From Aerococcus suis (GTDB taxonomy: Bacteria > Bacillota > Bacilli > Lactobacillales > Aerococcaceae): a stretch of DNA of 64,000 nt. Shown here one piece after another: positions 54,643 to 63,768 of the stretch. Positions within the stretch are counted from its first letter, which is position 1; the number at the start of each line of letters is the position of its first letter. The DNA is taken from NCBI RefSeq assembly GCF_900176325.1, contig NZ_FWXK01000001.1:217770-281769 (forward strand), given 5' to 3'. The translations under genes and the position numbers were made by a program. A model generated the notes under the pieces. That model was not told the DNA's origin, did not search any database, and saw nothing but the letters and a program-made list of their open reading frames with translations.

Positions 54643-55107
54643 TTAGTTTTTACTACGATCTTCTACTTTCACCAATTCTCTTTGAGCGTTATAGTAAAAT
54701 TTTAAATCAAATAATCCTTCTTGTTCTAAAATTGCAGTAATAAATAAACGATCGCCTTCCCATAACTCCAAATCTAATACTCGTGATTTAGGAATCCAGT
54801 GCATTTCGCCTTCGTCATTCGGTCTAACTTCTCGGTTTGCAATCGTTCCCGTATAAACAATAATTAAAATTGGTTCAGATTGAGTATAATGAAAAGTGAC
54901 AAATCCTTGAAATTGCGCATTTTTTAATGGCTGTCCAGTTTCTTCATATACTTCGCGTGCTGCACATTCCAAAGGGGATTCACCAAATTCAAATTTTCCA
55001 CCCACACCTAACCATTTATCATGATTAATATCTTGAGATTTTTTATTTCTCAAAAGCATTAACCAATCTTCTTGATCTTCTAAATAAATTAATGTGGTTA
55101 ATTTCAA
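54643..55107 (-). CDS. Nudix hydrolase, MutT/8-oxo-dGTPase type
   Basis: A 154-residue Nudix protein with a full Nudix box, GGKFEFGESPLECAAREVYEETG (split: GGKFEFGESPLE, then REVYEETG), at about 37-59. Cleaves nucleoside diphosphate derivatives; the close similarity in size and motif to MutT-type 8-oxo-dGTPases of Lactobacillales makes that a likely role. The start is TTG 55107, 10 bases after the degV stop, with TAGGTGA upstream. Together with degV and the cps genes it may form one transcript. Confidence 0.88.
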   Translation of the reverse strand: MKLTTLIYLEDQEDWLMLLRNKKSQDINHDKWLGVGGKFEFGESPLECAAREVYEETGQPLKNAQFQGFVTFHYTQSEPILIIVYTGTIANREVRPNDEGEMHWIPKSRVLDLELWEGDRLFITAILEQEGLFDLKFYYNAQRELVKVEDRSKN

Positions 55108-55117
55108 ATAAGTTCAC

Positions 55118-55990
55118 CTAGATTCTCGCTTTAACGGCTGTTGCCATCCCGATACAACCTTTTCCACCATGTACACCAATCACTGGTGTTAAATAACGCA
55201 TCCAAGAAGACACATCTGAATAATCAGCGAGTATCTGGTCACGAATTTTAATTGTCTCTTCTTCAGCATCTCCATGGGCAAAGAGAATAAGCGACTGATC
55301 TTCACCATATTTTGCAATATGGTCATCAGCAATTTTCTTATATGCCCGTTGTACTTTTTTCAAGGAACGGACTTTATCATAAATCCCTAATCCACCATCT
55401 TGTTTAAAATATAAAATAGGCCATACTTTAAGCATTGTACCAATAAATGCTTGTCTATTATTCAAGCGTCCACCTTTAACAAGATTATTTAAGTCTTTAA
55501 TCGCTACATAAATGGTCGAATGATCGATAATCCAGCGACTTTCTGCAGCAATATCTTCTGCTGACATACCTGCCTCAATCATTCTTAAGGCTTCTAAAAC
55601 AACATGTTCGGTATAAATAGAAACTCCTTTTGAATCGATAGGAAAAATTGATAGTTTTTCATCATATTCACTAGCTGCTAATACTGCCGTTTGATAGGTT
55701 CCACTTAATTGACTGGACATCAAAAACATAAACACAGTATCAAAATCAGCTTCAATAATTTGATCAAAAATTTTCATATATTCGCCAAGTTCAGGCTGAG
55801 AAGTCGTTGGTAACTCATCACTCTCAACTAATTTTTTATAGAATTTCTTGGTAGGTTCTGGCTCATTAGTATCCGTAATGATTTCTCCATCTTTAAAATT
55901 AATTGTTAAATCGACCTGAAAAATGTTAGGTTGCTCGAGTAAAGCGGGATCGATTCCTGCTGTACTATCGACAACAATTGCTGAACGCAT
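55118..55990 (-). CDS. DegV family fatty acid-binding protein
   Basis: A 290-residue EDD-fold protein that binds fatty acids and hands them to the FakA kinase for phosphorylation (FakB role). Motifs: AIVVDSTAGID, TSQPELGEYMKIFD (the family's TSQPS-like signature), SQLSGTYQTA and a late HGGKGCIGMA. ATG 55990 follows AAAGGATG at a good distance; an ATG three codons earlier lies on the binding site. FakA is not in the window. The next gene is Nudix, 10 bases after. Confidence 0.9.
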   Translation of the reverse strand: MRSAIVVDSTAGIDPALLEQPNIFQVDLTINFKDGEIITDTNEPEPTKKFYKKLVESDELPTTSQPELGEYMKIFDQIIEADFDTVFMFLMSSQLSGTYQTAVLAASEYDEKLSIFPIDSKGVSIYTEHVVLEALRMIEAGMSAEDIAAESRWIIDHSTIYVAIKDLNNLVKGGRLNNRQAFIGTMLKVWPILYFKQDGGLGIYDKVRSLKKVQRAYKKIADDHIAKYGEDQSLILFAHGDAEEETIKIRDQILADYSDVSSWMRYLTPVIGVHGGKGCIGMATAVKARI

Positions 55991-56154
55991 ATATAACATC
56001 CTTTCTCTTTATTTTTTTCACTACTAATCTTTTGATAACTATTATTTTTATTAGTAGTTACGAATGCTATAACGCATTACTTTAATTACTATTAAGTTTA
56101 TCATAATTTTCCTATTTTGGGATGACTTCCTACTATTTAATTTGAAGTCTTCTC

Positions 56155-56186
56155 ATCAAAAAAGTCAAGTCTTCACTTGGCTTCTT
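56155..56186 (-). terminator. Terminator of brnQ
   Basis: AAGTCAAGT (56162-56170) pairs with ACTTGGCTT (56175-56183), one mismatch, with six T following on the minus strand. Just before it lies AT-rich DNA without other features. Confidence 0.7.
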
Positions 56187-56208
56187 CTAATATATTTAAA
56201 ATTATTAT

Positions 56209-57546
56209 TTATTTTTGCTTAGTCATGAATAATCCGACTATTAATCCAATGATAGCTGGTAAAATCCAACCAAATCCATAGGTAAAAAATGGGAAAATTG
56301 TCTCTCCAACAGCGACCCAACCATTACCACCTAGCCATGAATAGACCGGTTCAGGTAGTGATTTAACAAAATCAAATATTGCTGGAACGAAAGTAAATAT
56401 TGTCACCCATTTATATAACCGTTTATCTTTGATGTAACTATCAAATAATGCTAATAAAATAAGCACAATCGCTAGTGGATATAATAGCATGAGGACAGGT
56501 TGTGAATAAGCGATAATATTATTTAATCCAATGTTTGCGGCCAAAAAGGCAATAACCGTTGAAACGATTGTCCATGTTTTTACCGAAATTTTATGTTGAC
56601 TAAGAGATTCAAACGTTTCTGCACAAGCAACTATTAAACCAACTGCTGTTTTTAAACATGCAATAAACATAATGATAGCTAACAATACTGTTCCGAATGC
56701 TCCAAAGTAATGCGTCGTAATTTGTGAGATAGCAATACCACCATTTTCAGCAATAGCAAAGCCACCTCGACTTTGAGCACCTAATAAAGTTAGACAGAAG
56801 TAAATCAACGCCATCGCTAATAAAGCAAATAGCCCACTTTTAACAGTTTCCATACCAATACGTTTTGGTTCATCAACCCCTAATTGCCGTACGGATTGGA
56901 CCACAATAATACCAAACGCTAGACTGGCTAACGCATCCATCGTATCGTATCCGGCTAACAACCCACCAAAAATTGGAGCACTAGCATATTCCCCAGTTGG
57001 TGTCACATCTTTAACCGCGGACAAAGGAGAGATAAATGCTACTATGAAAATGATAGCTAACATAATGAGAAAAGCAGGATTTAAATATTTGCCCACATAA
57101 TCTAAAATTTTCCCAGGTTTTAGCGCAAGAATTAAGGCTAAGCCAAAAAAGATAAAGGAATAAATCCATAATCCAAAACCTAAATGTGTCTCACTCATAA
57201 AGTTAGCTAATCCAACTTCAAACGATACACTAGCTGTTCTGGGAATTGCAAAAAATGGACCAATTGTTAGATATAATGCTAGTGTAAAGAAATAGCTATA
57301 GCCTTTTGAAACATGGCGACTCATATCTTGTACACCATCACTATGAGAGACACCCATAGCTGCGACTCCAAGTAATGGTAATCCAATAGCGGTTAACACA
57401 AACCCTAATCCTGCCAACCACATATTGGCACCTGCCATTTGCCCCATCGATACCGGGAAAATAATGTTACCGGCACCAAAAAATAGCCCAAATAATGTGG
57501 AGGCTACTAGAAATAATTCGCTGACGGTTAACTGTTGTTTTTTCAT
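56209..57546 (-). CDS. brnQ: Branched-chain amino acid transport system II carrier protein
   Basis: A 445-residue membrane protein with about twelve spans, importing leucine, isoleucine and valine by cation symport. The N-terminal LFGLFFGAGNIIFPVSMGQMAG is characteristic of the LivCS/BrnQ family, and the length fits. ATG 57546 (MKKQQLT) follows AAGAGGATGACT; an ATG two codons earlier lies on the ribosome binding site. It is divergent from the flavoprotein gene and ends in its own terminator. Confidence 0.94.
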   Translation of the reverse strand: MKKQQLTVSELFLVASTLFGLFFGAGNIIFPVSMGQMAGANMWLAGLGFVLTAIGLPLLGVAAMGVSHSDGVQDMSRHVSKGYSYFFTLALYLTIGPFFAIPRTASVSFEVGLANFMSETHLGFGLWIYSFIFFGLALILALKPGKILDYVGKYLNPAFLIMLAIIFIVAFISPLSAVKDVTPTGEYASAPIFGGLLAGYDTMDALASLAFGIIVVQSVRQLGVDEPKRIGMETVKSGLFALLAMALIYFCLTLLGAQSRGGFAIAENGGIAISQITTHYFGAFGTVLLAIIMFIACLKTAVGLIVACAETFESLSQHKISVKTWTIVSTVIAFLAANIGLNNIIAYSQPVLMLLYPLAIVLILLALFDSYIKDKRLYKWVTIFTFVPAIFDFVKSLPEPVYSWLGGNGWVAVGETIFPFFTYGFGWILPAIIGLIVGLFMTKQK

Positions 57547-57645
57547 AGTCATCCTCTTTTCCTTTTTATCCGAATTTTCTGAACAATTAGAAAATCATTA
57601 AATTGTTATATAATTTATCATACTTTTCTTAAAATCGCTACTCGA

Positions 57646-57674
57646 TTGGCTATTTTTTTTAAATATGATATAAT
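57646..57674 (+). promoter_or_regulatory. Promoter of the flavoprotein gene
   Basis: TTGGCT, 17-base spacer, TATAAT; the -10 ends 29 bases before the ATG. Confidence 0.8.
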
Positions 57675-57703
57675 TGACGCAAATTTTAGTAGGAGGTTCT
57701 ATT

Positions 57704-59206
57704 ATGCGTATTGCAATCGTGGGACTCGGGCTGACAGGAAGTGGCGCTCTACATCGTCTACTTGAAGCCAACCATGACTCCCCTCTCCAAATTGATATTT
57801 TCGAATCCAAACGACATCTGGCCCATGGTTTTCCGTATACTCCAGATGCCCACGAAATTTTGATGAACTCCTCACCTCAAGATTTAAGTATCAATCCGGA
57901 GAACCCTAATGAATTTATTGAATGGGTAGAAACTCATCATCCAGACATTGCTAAAACTCACCGTTTTATGCCACGACCTATTTATGGTGAATATTTGACT
58001 GCTAAAATTAGCCCTGACTTAGACGCTAATAATGTTCAAGTGATCCATAAACAAGTCGTACGCGTATTACCCAAACAATACGAATCCAATATTCCAGCTA
58101 GTTATCCTGCAAATGCGCCTTTTCAATATCAAATTGTAACGGATGACGATAATAAATATGGAAAATATGATGCCGTTATTCTAGCCATTGGTCATCCCCC
58201 TTACGCTGATCACTATAATTTATTAGGAAACAAAGGATATATTCATAATCCTTATCCAGTCCTAGATAAGTTAACTGATTTAGATCAAAGCAAAAAGGTT
58301 GGTATTATTGGCAGTGGGTTATCAAGTATTGATGTGATGCGGTTCTTACAACTACACTATCCAAACGATTGGCAGCAACCCATTACATTTTATATTCGAA
58401 ACTTGCCTTTTACCGTCGTTCGCAAGCCAAACTTTAATCGGGAAAGTCCTTTCTCATTATCGACAGAATGGATTGCTAATGAAAAACAACACCATAATGG
58501 TTACCTCCCTTTAGATCATTTAATAAAACAAATTCAAGATGACTTTAAAGCTGGCGATATCGATTGGCATAAAATGTTAGATCAATATGGTAAAGGAACT
58601 GTCGAAGAAATTCGGTACGAAGTTTCACATGATGATATGATGCTGGAAAGATTACAAGGTTATATCGATCGTATGAAGCCATTATTAGCTGAAATCAATG
58701 TTTCTCTATCTCGTCAAGATAAAGAAAGACTACAACGTGATTATTTAGACGATTTTGAACATTTCCGGAATCAATTAGCCGAACCAGCAATGAAAGATAT
58801 TTTATCTTGGTTGGATGAAGGTAAAGCAACGATTGTTTCTGGTTTAACCGACATTTCTGCTACAGAAAGTGGTTTTGATCTCACGGTAAATGGTGAAACT
58901 GAGCATGTCGATATTTTAATTAACACAGCTGGTTTTGAAAAACACCCTAAAAAAGCTTTAGCACAAAATCCATTAATCGCTAATTTATATAATGATAATT
59001 TAATCACTTTAGATGATGGTGACCGTTTTATTCAAGTCACTTGGCCAACTAGTCAACTATTTAATCAATATTATGGCGTCTTTGATCATCTCTATCTACT
59101 AGGTTATTGGATATTTAATACCCAATTTGGTAATAATAATGCCGGAATATCTTATCGTTCTGGGCAAAAAGTTGCTCAACATATTTTAGATACATTAGTC
59201 CAATAA
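57704..59206 (+). CDS. FAD/NAD(P)-binding protein of unknown substrate
   Basis: A 500-residue flavoprotein with MRIAIVGLGLTGSGALHRLL (FAD-binding GxGxxG) at the N-terminus and a second nucleotide loop VGIIGSGLSSIDVM near residue 200, plus ESKRHLAHGFPYT, ILMNSSPQDLSINP and the late NNAGISYRSGQKVA. It belongs to the FAD-NAD(P)-binding family related to lysine/ornithine N-monooxygenases; I cannot name the substrate. ATG 57704 has AGGAGG 7 bases upstream and a near-consensus promoter. It is monocistronic and has no biosynthetic neighbour to hint at a role. Confidence 0.88.
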   Translation: MRIAIVGLGLTGSGALHRLLEANHDSPLQIDIFESKRHLAHGFPYTPDAHEILMNSSPQDLSINPENPNEFIEWVETHHPDIAKTHRFMPRPIYGEYLTAKISPDLDANNVQVIHKQVVRVLPKQYESNIPASYPANAPFQYQIVTDDDNKYGKYDAVILAIGHPPYADHYNLLGNKGYIHNPYPVLDKLTDLDQSKKVGIIGSGLSSIDVMRFLQLHYPNDWQQPITFYIRNLPFTVVRKPNFNRESPFSLSTEWIANEKQHHNGYLPLDHLIKQIQDDFKAGDIDWHKMLDQYGKGTVEEIRYEVSHDDMMLERLQGYIDRMKPLLAEINVSLSRQDKERLQRDYLDDFEHFRNQLAEPAMKDILSWLDEGKATIVSGLTDISATESGFDLTVNGETEHVDILINTAGFEKHPKKALAQNPLIANLYNDNLITLDDGDRFIQVTWPTSQLFNQYYGVFDHLYLLGYWIFNTQFGNNNAGISYRSGQKVAQHILDTLVQ

Positions 59207-59240
59207 AAAAAATGCGGAGAGTAATCTTCCGCATTTTTAT
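59206..59240. terminator. Bidirectional terminator between the flavoprotein and nuclease genes
   Basis: AATGCGGA (59211-59218) pairs with TCCGCATT (59228-59235), extended by A/T pairs, with T run. Confidence 0.88.
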
Positions 59241-59287
59241 TTTGGACTATTTTTATAATAATCACTCTTCTTGGCCTTAAAAAATTG

Positions 59288-60184
59288 TTAACTAGCCTTT
59301 TTACTACTACCATCTTGATAATCAATGTCGATATCAGGTTGTTTATTGGGCACAAAAATATGAAAGGCTAATTTACCATCATCTTCAATAGAATATCCTT
59401 CCATAAATACCCCTCGAGCTAGTTTTTCATTTTTTAAAAATAAGGGGGTTATCCGATATCTTACATGAACGTCATGATTTTCAATGTAATTCGCCACATA
59501 GTTTTCGAATGGCAACATCCCTTCGACATTAAGGAATCGCGTTCCAGTCATTAAATTTAACACATTATCTTGTTGTCCCGTTAATTGATAACCAATTAAG
59601 TGCGAACGATTATATAACCAAGAACCATCAACCAATCCTGTGTACCGTTTTTGTTGCCAGCCTGTGGGTTTCACATGCGATAAACTCTCTCTCTCATCGA
59701 CTTCACTTGGCATCATATCACGATATAACATCGCATTTGCTTCTCCAACCCGATTTTTATCATCTAACGGAGAATATTCTTCCCATTCACCAACGTCTTC
59801 TAAATCTGCATTGGAAAACATCGGGATATTATCATTAATTTCAACATATGCCTCATCTTTAGGAACATCTGGTAATTGCTGATGAATATTACGAGCTTGC
59901 TTCTCAACCTCTTCATCCGCTAATGATGGCTTTGGAGTCGTTTTGTTTGGATCTTTTTGTGTCGGCTTATCGGTATAGGGAACGTCATTGGTTTTATCGA
60001 AATCAAACGGTAATTTCGCAATAATGTCATCATATGCTTTATTAATCGCTTGTTGATTAGAATATGGCTCGTCCTCTGGATACATATTTGCTAACGTAGA
60101 TCCAACTGCTATAAATAAAAAGACACCAATTGCCACAATCGTTGCGCTTATTTTTTTCGCTGGATGCGCCTTTTTCTTTGCCAT
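59288..60184 (-). CDS. Membrane-anchored DNA/RNA non-specific endonuclease (EndA-like)
   Basis: A 298-residue protein with an N-terminal anchor or signal (about 11-33, ISATIVAIGVFLFIAVGSTLA), a Pro/Thr/Lys-rich linker (about 60-85), and a beta-beta-alpha metal nuclease domain (about 110-280). The active-site motif reads YNRSHLIGYQL, where the histidine is the usual general base of the DRGH motif, followed by NVLNLMTGTRFLN with the metal-binding asparagine. Members of this family degrade extracellular DNA or process DNA during competence. ATG 60184 follows GGAAAGGGA. No competence genes lie beside it. Confidence 0.88.
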   Translation of the reverse strand: MAKKKAHPAKKISATIVAIGVFLFIAVGSTLANMYPEDEPYSNQQAINKAYDDIIAKLPFDFDKTNDVPYTDKPTQKDPNKTTPKPSLADEEVEKQARNIHQQLPDVPKDEAYVEINDNIPMFSNADLEDVGEWEEYSPLDDKNRVGEANAMLYRDMMPSEVDERESLSHVKPTGWQQKRYTGLVDGSWLYNRSHLIGYQLTGQQDNVLNLMTGTRFLNVEGMLPFENYVANYIENHDVHVRYRITPLFLKNEKLARGVFMEGYSIEDDGKLAFHIFVPNKQPDIDIDYQDGSSKKAS

Positions 60185-60202
60185 AATAACGTCCCTTTCC
60201 AT

Positions 60203-60231
60203 CAAAAAAAGGCTGAAAAATTTTAGCCTTT
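60203..60231 (-). terminator. Terminator of guaC
   Basis: AAAGGCT (60208-60214) pairs with AGCCTTT (60225-60231), T run follows on the minus strand; inner A/T pairs extend it. Confidence 0.75.
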
Positions 60232-60293
60232 AGTATTTATTTCTATTTTAGCGTGTCAGACACCATTTGTGAAGCGATTTTCAACTTCAATTC

Positions 60294-61265
60294 TTAACGA
60301 TCACCATTAAAAATGCTTGGAACGACCATATAGTCTACTGTTCGAATGGCTTTTAAATCCTTACCGCCAGCATACGAAATACTACTTTGTAAATCTTCTT
60401 TCATTTCATTTAAGGTATCAAAAACACTGCCTCGACTTTCAATTAGCATTTTTTTACCTTCAACATTTTTATGGATGCCTTTTTGATATTCACTAGCAGA
60501 ACCAAAGTATTCTTTAAATGTGACACCGTCTTCATCGACTTGTTCACCAGGCGATTCTTCATGGGCTGCAAGTAATGATCCAATCATTACCATAGAAGCC
60601 CCAAAGCGAATACTTTTTGCGATATCGCCATTAGTACGAATACCACCGTCTGCAATAATTGGTTTTCTAGCTGCTTTGGCACATAAACGAATCGCATCTA
60701 ATTGCCAACCCGCTGTTCCAAATCCTGTTTTAATTTTAGTAATGCATACCCGGCCAGGTCCTACGCCAACTTTAGTGGCATCTGCTCCAGCATTTTCTAA
60801 ATCACGAACGGCTTCTGGAGTTGCGATATTACCAGCAATAACAAAAGTTTCAGGGAGAGCTTCTTTAATATATTTAATCATTTGAATCACGGATTCTGCA
60901 TGTCCGTGTGCAATATCAATCGTAATATACTCTACTTTTTCTCCGCTTGCTTTTAGTTCATCAATAAAATCATATTCTTCTGGTTTTACACCAACAGAAA
61001 TAGAAGCATATAAGCCTCGTTGATTCATATCCTTCACAAAATCAAGTCGTTTTTCTGGATTAAAACGATGCATAATGTAGAAGTAGCCATTTTCAGCTAA
61101 TTGAATCGCTAATGCTTCATTTAGCACAGTCTGCATATTCGCAGGAACAACAGGAATATTGAACTCACGGGGTCCAAATTTAATGGTCGTGTCACATTCA
61201 CTCCGACTATTAACGACACATTTTGCTGGAATTAATTGGACTTGTTCATAATCAAACGTTTGCAC
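60294..61265 (-). CDS. guaC: GMP reductase
   Basis: Reduces GMP to IMP with NADPH for purine salvage balance. The 323-residue barrel lacks the CBS insertion of IMP dehydrogenase and has the catalytic cysteine in [18 protein letters not shown] near residue 175 plus the [17 protein letters not shown] loop. The start is taken as GTG 61265 ([16 protein letters not shown]), which fits the family's usual N-terminus and has AAAGG upstream; a further 16 in-frame codons upstream are unlikely. It is preceded by the thiolase gene, with a weak hairpin between. Confidence 0.93.
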   Translation of the reverse strand: MQTFDYEQVQLIPAKCVVNSRSECDTTIKFGPREFNIPVVPANMQTVLNEALAIQLAENGYFYIMHRFNPEKRLDFVKDMNQRGLYASISVGVKPEEYDFIDELKASGEKVEYITIDIAHGHAESVIQMIKYIKEALPETFVIAGNIATPEAVRDLENAGADATKVGVGPGRVCITKIKTGFGTAGWQLDAIRLCAKAARKPIIADGGIRTNGDIAKSIRFGASMVMIGSLLAAHEESPGEQVDEDGVTFKEYFGSASEYQKGIHKNVEGKKMLIESRGSVFDTLNEMKEDLQSSISYAGGKDLKAIRTVDYMVVPSIFNGDR

Positions 61266-61299
61266 TGACAACTCGCCTTTCTGTAATTCAAACTTATTT

Positions 61300-61331
61300 G
61301 TAAAAAACACCAAGCTCTATTCTAAGGTGTT
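61300..61331 (-). terminator. Possible terminator or attenuator between thiolase gene and guaC
   Basis: AACACC (61306-61311) pairs with GGTGTT (61326-61331) with a 14-base loop and T run on the minus strand. Weak; it could terminate thiolase transcription or attenuate guaC. Confidence 0.5.
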
Positions 61332-61374
61332 CGGAATACTTTTGCAATCTTTTTCAATCGTTAATTGTATGCAT

Positions 61375-62622
61375 TTATTCTTTCTTATAATGAGGATTTT
61401 CAAGTAAGACAGCAATGCCTTGGCCACCACCAATACAAGCACTTGCTACAGCATAACGTTTATTTGGATATTTTTTAAACTCATACAGAACAGAAGTAAT
61501 GATTCTAGCACCTGTCATTCCCAATGGATGACCTATCGCAATTGCTCCGCCATTAGGATTGAAGCGTTCATGATAATATTTTGAGTCTGTTGAAATCCCT
61601 AATTCTCTAAGACAACCTAAAACTTGACCCGCAAACGCTTCATTAATTTCTAAAACATCTAAATCTTCGAGAGAAAGGTTCGTTTTATTAAGAACTGATT
61701 GAATCGCTTGAACGGGGCCTAATCCCATCGTTCGAGGGTCACATCCCGTAATCGCATATGCTTTTAAAATACCTAGTGGTGTTAATTGATGCTTCATCGC
61801 GTAATCTTGTGTCGTCATGACTTCAAAGGCAGCTCCATCATTGAAACCTGATGCATTTCCAGGAGTCACGGAGCCTTTACCATCAAAACGGAAAGCCGGT
61901 TTTAAATGCTGCAATTTTTCCATAGTAATTTGTGGTCTTGGATGTTCATCTTTATCAACAATTGTTTGGCGTCCTTTTCTATCTGTAATCGTTACTGGCG
62001 TGATTTCTTCTGCCATTCGACCGGATTGTTGAGCAATCGCCATTTTTTGTTGGCTCGTATAAGCAAATTCATCCTGTTCTTCACGGGTAATATGAAACTT
62101 AGAAACGATATTTTCCGCAGTTAGTCCCATATTTAATAAATCATCATTCTTTTGTCCAGAAGCACTGTGTAATCCAGCAGCATTCGCATCAATTAAATTT
62201 AAATCGCGAGGACTAAGTCCTTCATACCGAGCAGACTCCGGTAAATAAAACGGCGCTCGCGACATTGATTCCATTCCACCAGCTACGACGACATCAGCAT
62301 CTCCTAAAAGTAAGGATTGTGCACCTGAAATAGCTGACTGCATTCCTGAACCACAAATGCGATTAATAGTCATTCCTGTTGTCGAATTTGGGAATCCAGC
62401 ATCAATACCAATCACCCGACCTAAGTTATTACTCGTTTGACTGCCAATAACGTTACCGACAATAATCTCATCAACGACTTCTTTATCGAGACCACTTCTT
62501 TGCATGGCTGCCTCGATAGCGGTAATCCCTAATTGTTCCACAGGGACTGTTTTCAAACTTCCTAGGTAAGTACCTACAGGCGTTCTAGCAGCTCCAACAA
62601 AAACAATCTGATTTTCTTGCAT
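61375..62622 (-). CDS. Acetyl-CoA C-acetyltransferase (thiolase)
   Basis: Condenses two acetyl-CoA to acetoacetyl-CoA, the entry to the mevalonate pathway (substrate for MvaS at 20455). The 415-residue enzyme has the acyl-accepting cysteine C90 in NRICGSGMQSA, the histidine in NGGAIAIGHPLGMTGAR and the second catalytic cysteine in ASACIGGGQGIAV. It is slightly longer than the usual about 393 residues. GAGGAG lies about 8 bases before the ATG. In this organism mvaA and mvaS are 40 kb away. Confidence 0.95.
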   Translation of the reverse strand: MQENQIVFVGAARTPVGTYLGSLKTVPVEQLGITAIEAAMQRSGLDKEVVDEIIVGNVIGSQTSNNLGRVIGIDAGFPNSTTGMTINRICGSGMQSAISGAQSLLLGDADVVVAGGMESMSRAPFYLPESARYEGLSPRDLNLIDANAAGLHSASGQKNDDLLNMGLTAENIVSKFHITREEQDEFAYTSQQKMAIAQQSGRMAEEITPVTITDRKGRQTIVDKDEHPRPQITMEKLQHLKPAFRFDGKGSVTPGNASGFNDGAAFEVMTTQDYAMKHQLTPLGILKAYAITGCDPRTMGLGPVQAIQSVLNKTNLSLEDLDVLEINEAFAGQVLGCLRELGISTDSKYYHERFNPNGGAIAIGHPLGMTGARIITSVLYEFKKYPNKRYAVASACIGGGQGIAVLLENPHYKKE

Positions 62623-62737
62623 ACTTAATCTCCTCTTCTTTTATTACTCGCTTATTAAGTATAACTAAAAAGATAATTTAGAACTAGATTTTCCCCTTTT
62701 CTTTACTAATTATTAAGCGGTTAGCTCGCTTACAGAA

Positions 62738-62773
62738 TCAAAAAAGAGGATTGATCATCTTATCAATCCTCTT
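62738..62773 (-). terminator. Terminator of the LCP gene
   Basis: AAGAGGATTGAT (62744-62755) pairs perfectly with ATCAATCCTCTT (62762-62773); six T follow on the minus strand. Confidence 0.93.
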
Positions 62774-62781
62774 AGTTAAAA

Positions 62782-63720
62782 TTAATTATTGATTTCTAAG
62801 TTTTCTCTTAACGCTTGAGAAACATTATTGATTTGTTCATCACTAACAAAGTTTAAAGATGCCCCACTAACACCCGTACCGGCTTGACCAGCTAAATCTA
62901 GAGCCTCGACATCATCGCTACTTAAACGATAATGTAAGCCTAATTGAACCATCTCATCACCAGTAATATTCGTATTGACATAATTTTGAACCGTATCAAA
63001 TAAAGTTCCTGCTTGCATGATAGCAGTTGGTGAACTAAATTTATCTAATATCGCTAATAGTAAAATACGTTGTCGGCGATTGCGTCCAAAGTCTCCTTCA
63101 GGGTCATTTTTACGATTTCGAACAAATGCTAAAGCTTGTTCCCCAGTCGTAATTTCAGTCGTTCCTTGTGGAAAATCATAGCCATCTTGACTAAAAGCAA
63201 GTGGACTATCGACAGTGACTCCTCCAAGACTATCAACCACTCCAATTAGTCCTTCCATATCCACAGTGGCGTAATAATCAATTGGGACATTTAATAAATC
63301 TTGCACAGCATTAATTGCTCCAGATGTCCCATTATTTGCATAGGCTGAATTAATTTTGGTCTCTGTTCCAGGAAGTGGCGTATCACGTGGAATACTTACC
63401 ATTTTAGCTTCTTTTGTGTCAGGATTAACGGTTACTAAAATCATGACATCTGAATTTTGTTCTGTTCGTTCTGAATTATGATCGACTCCTAATAATAAAA
63501 TAGAAACCGGATCTTTATCCTCAATTTTTGCACTATCTCTACGTACTTGTTCCACTTGATTGTTATCAACTGGTTGATAAATAGCCTTTTGAGTTTGATG
63601 TACTTTTGAATAACCCCAAACTCCTAAGCCAGCAACAATAATTAATAAGATAACAACAATAATTGGCCAAACACGCCGTTTTTTATGACGATTTTTAGCA
63701 CGTCGTGAGTTTTCTTCCAT
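62782..63720 (-). CDS. LytR-CpsA-Psr (LCP) family protein
   Basis: A 312-residue type II membrane protein: a basic cytoplasmic start (RRAKNRHKKRR), one span (about 18-38) and an extracellular LCP domain with ILLLGVDHNSERTEQNSDVMILV, KMVSIPRDTPLPG, KINSAYANNG and the conserved arginines in FVRNRKNDPEGDFGRNRRQR. LCP proteins attach teichoic acids or capsular polymers from lipid carriers to peptidoglycan. GGAGG lies 6 bases before the ATG. It is separate from the cps module, so its polymer could be teichoic acid or the cps product. The C-terminal region (about 230-312) is less conserved. Confidence 0.92.
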   Translation of the reverse strand: MEENSRRAKNRHKKRRVWPIIVVILLIIVAGLGVWGYSKVHQTQKAIYQPVDNNQVEQVRRDSAKIEDKDPVSILLLGVDHNSERTEQNSDVMILVTVNPDTKEAKMVSIPRDTPLPGTETKINSAYANNGTSGAINAVQDLLNVPIDYYATVDMEGLIGVVDSLGGVTVDSPLAFSQDGYDFPQGTTEITTGEQALAFVRNRKNDPEGDFGRNRRQRILLLAILDKFSSPTAIMQAGTLFDTVQNYVNTNITGDEMVQLGLHYRLSSDDVEALDLAGQAGTGVSGASLNFVSDEQINNVSQALRENLEINN

Positions 63721-63768
63721 TTTTTTCCTCCATCACTATAGTTAAACATTTCCCCAGCTTATCATTTT

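Noticed and set aside
56180-56205. A further copy of the AT-rich palindrome near the brnQ terminator
   Set aside because: CTAATATATTTAAA shares only the AATATATT core, is not symmetric, and lies after a terminator; it is best seen as chance in AT-rich DNA.
61266-61313. Sixteen-codon N-terminal extension of GMP reductase
   Set aside because: It has no binding site, and the GTG start gives the usual family N-terminus and length.
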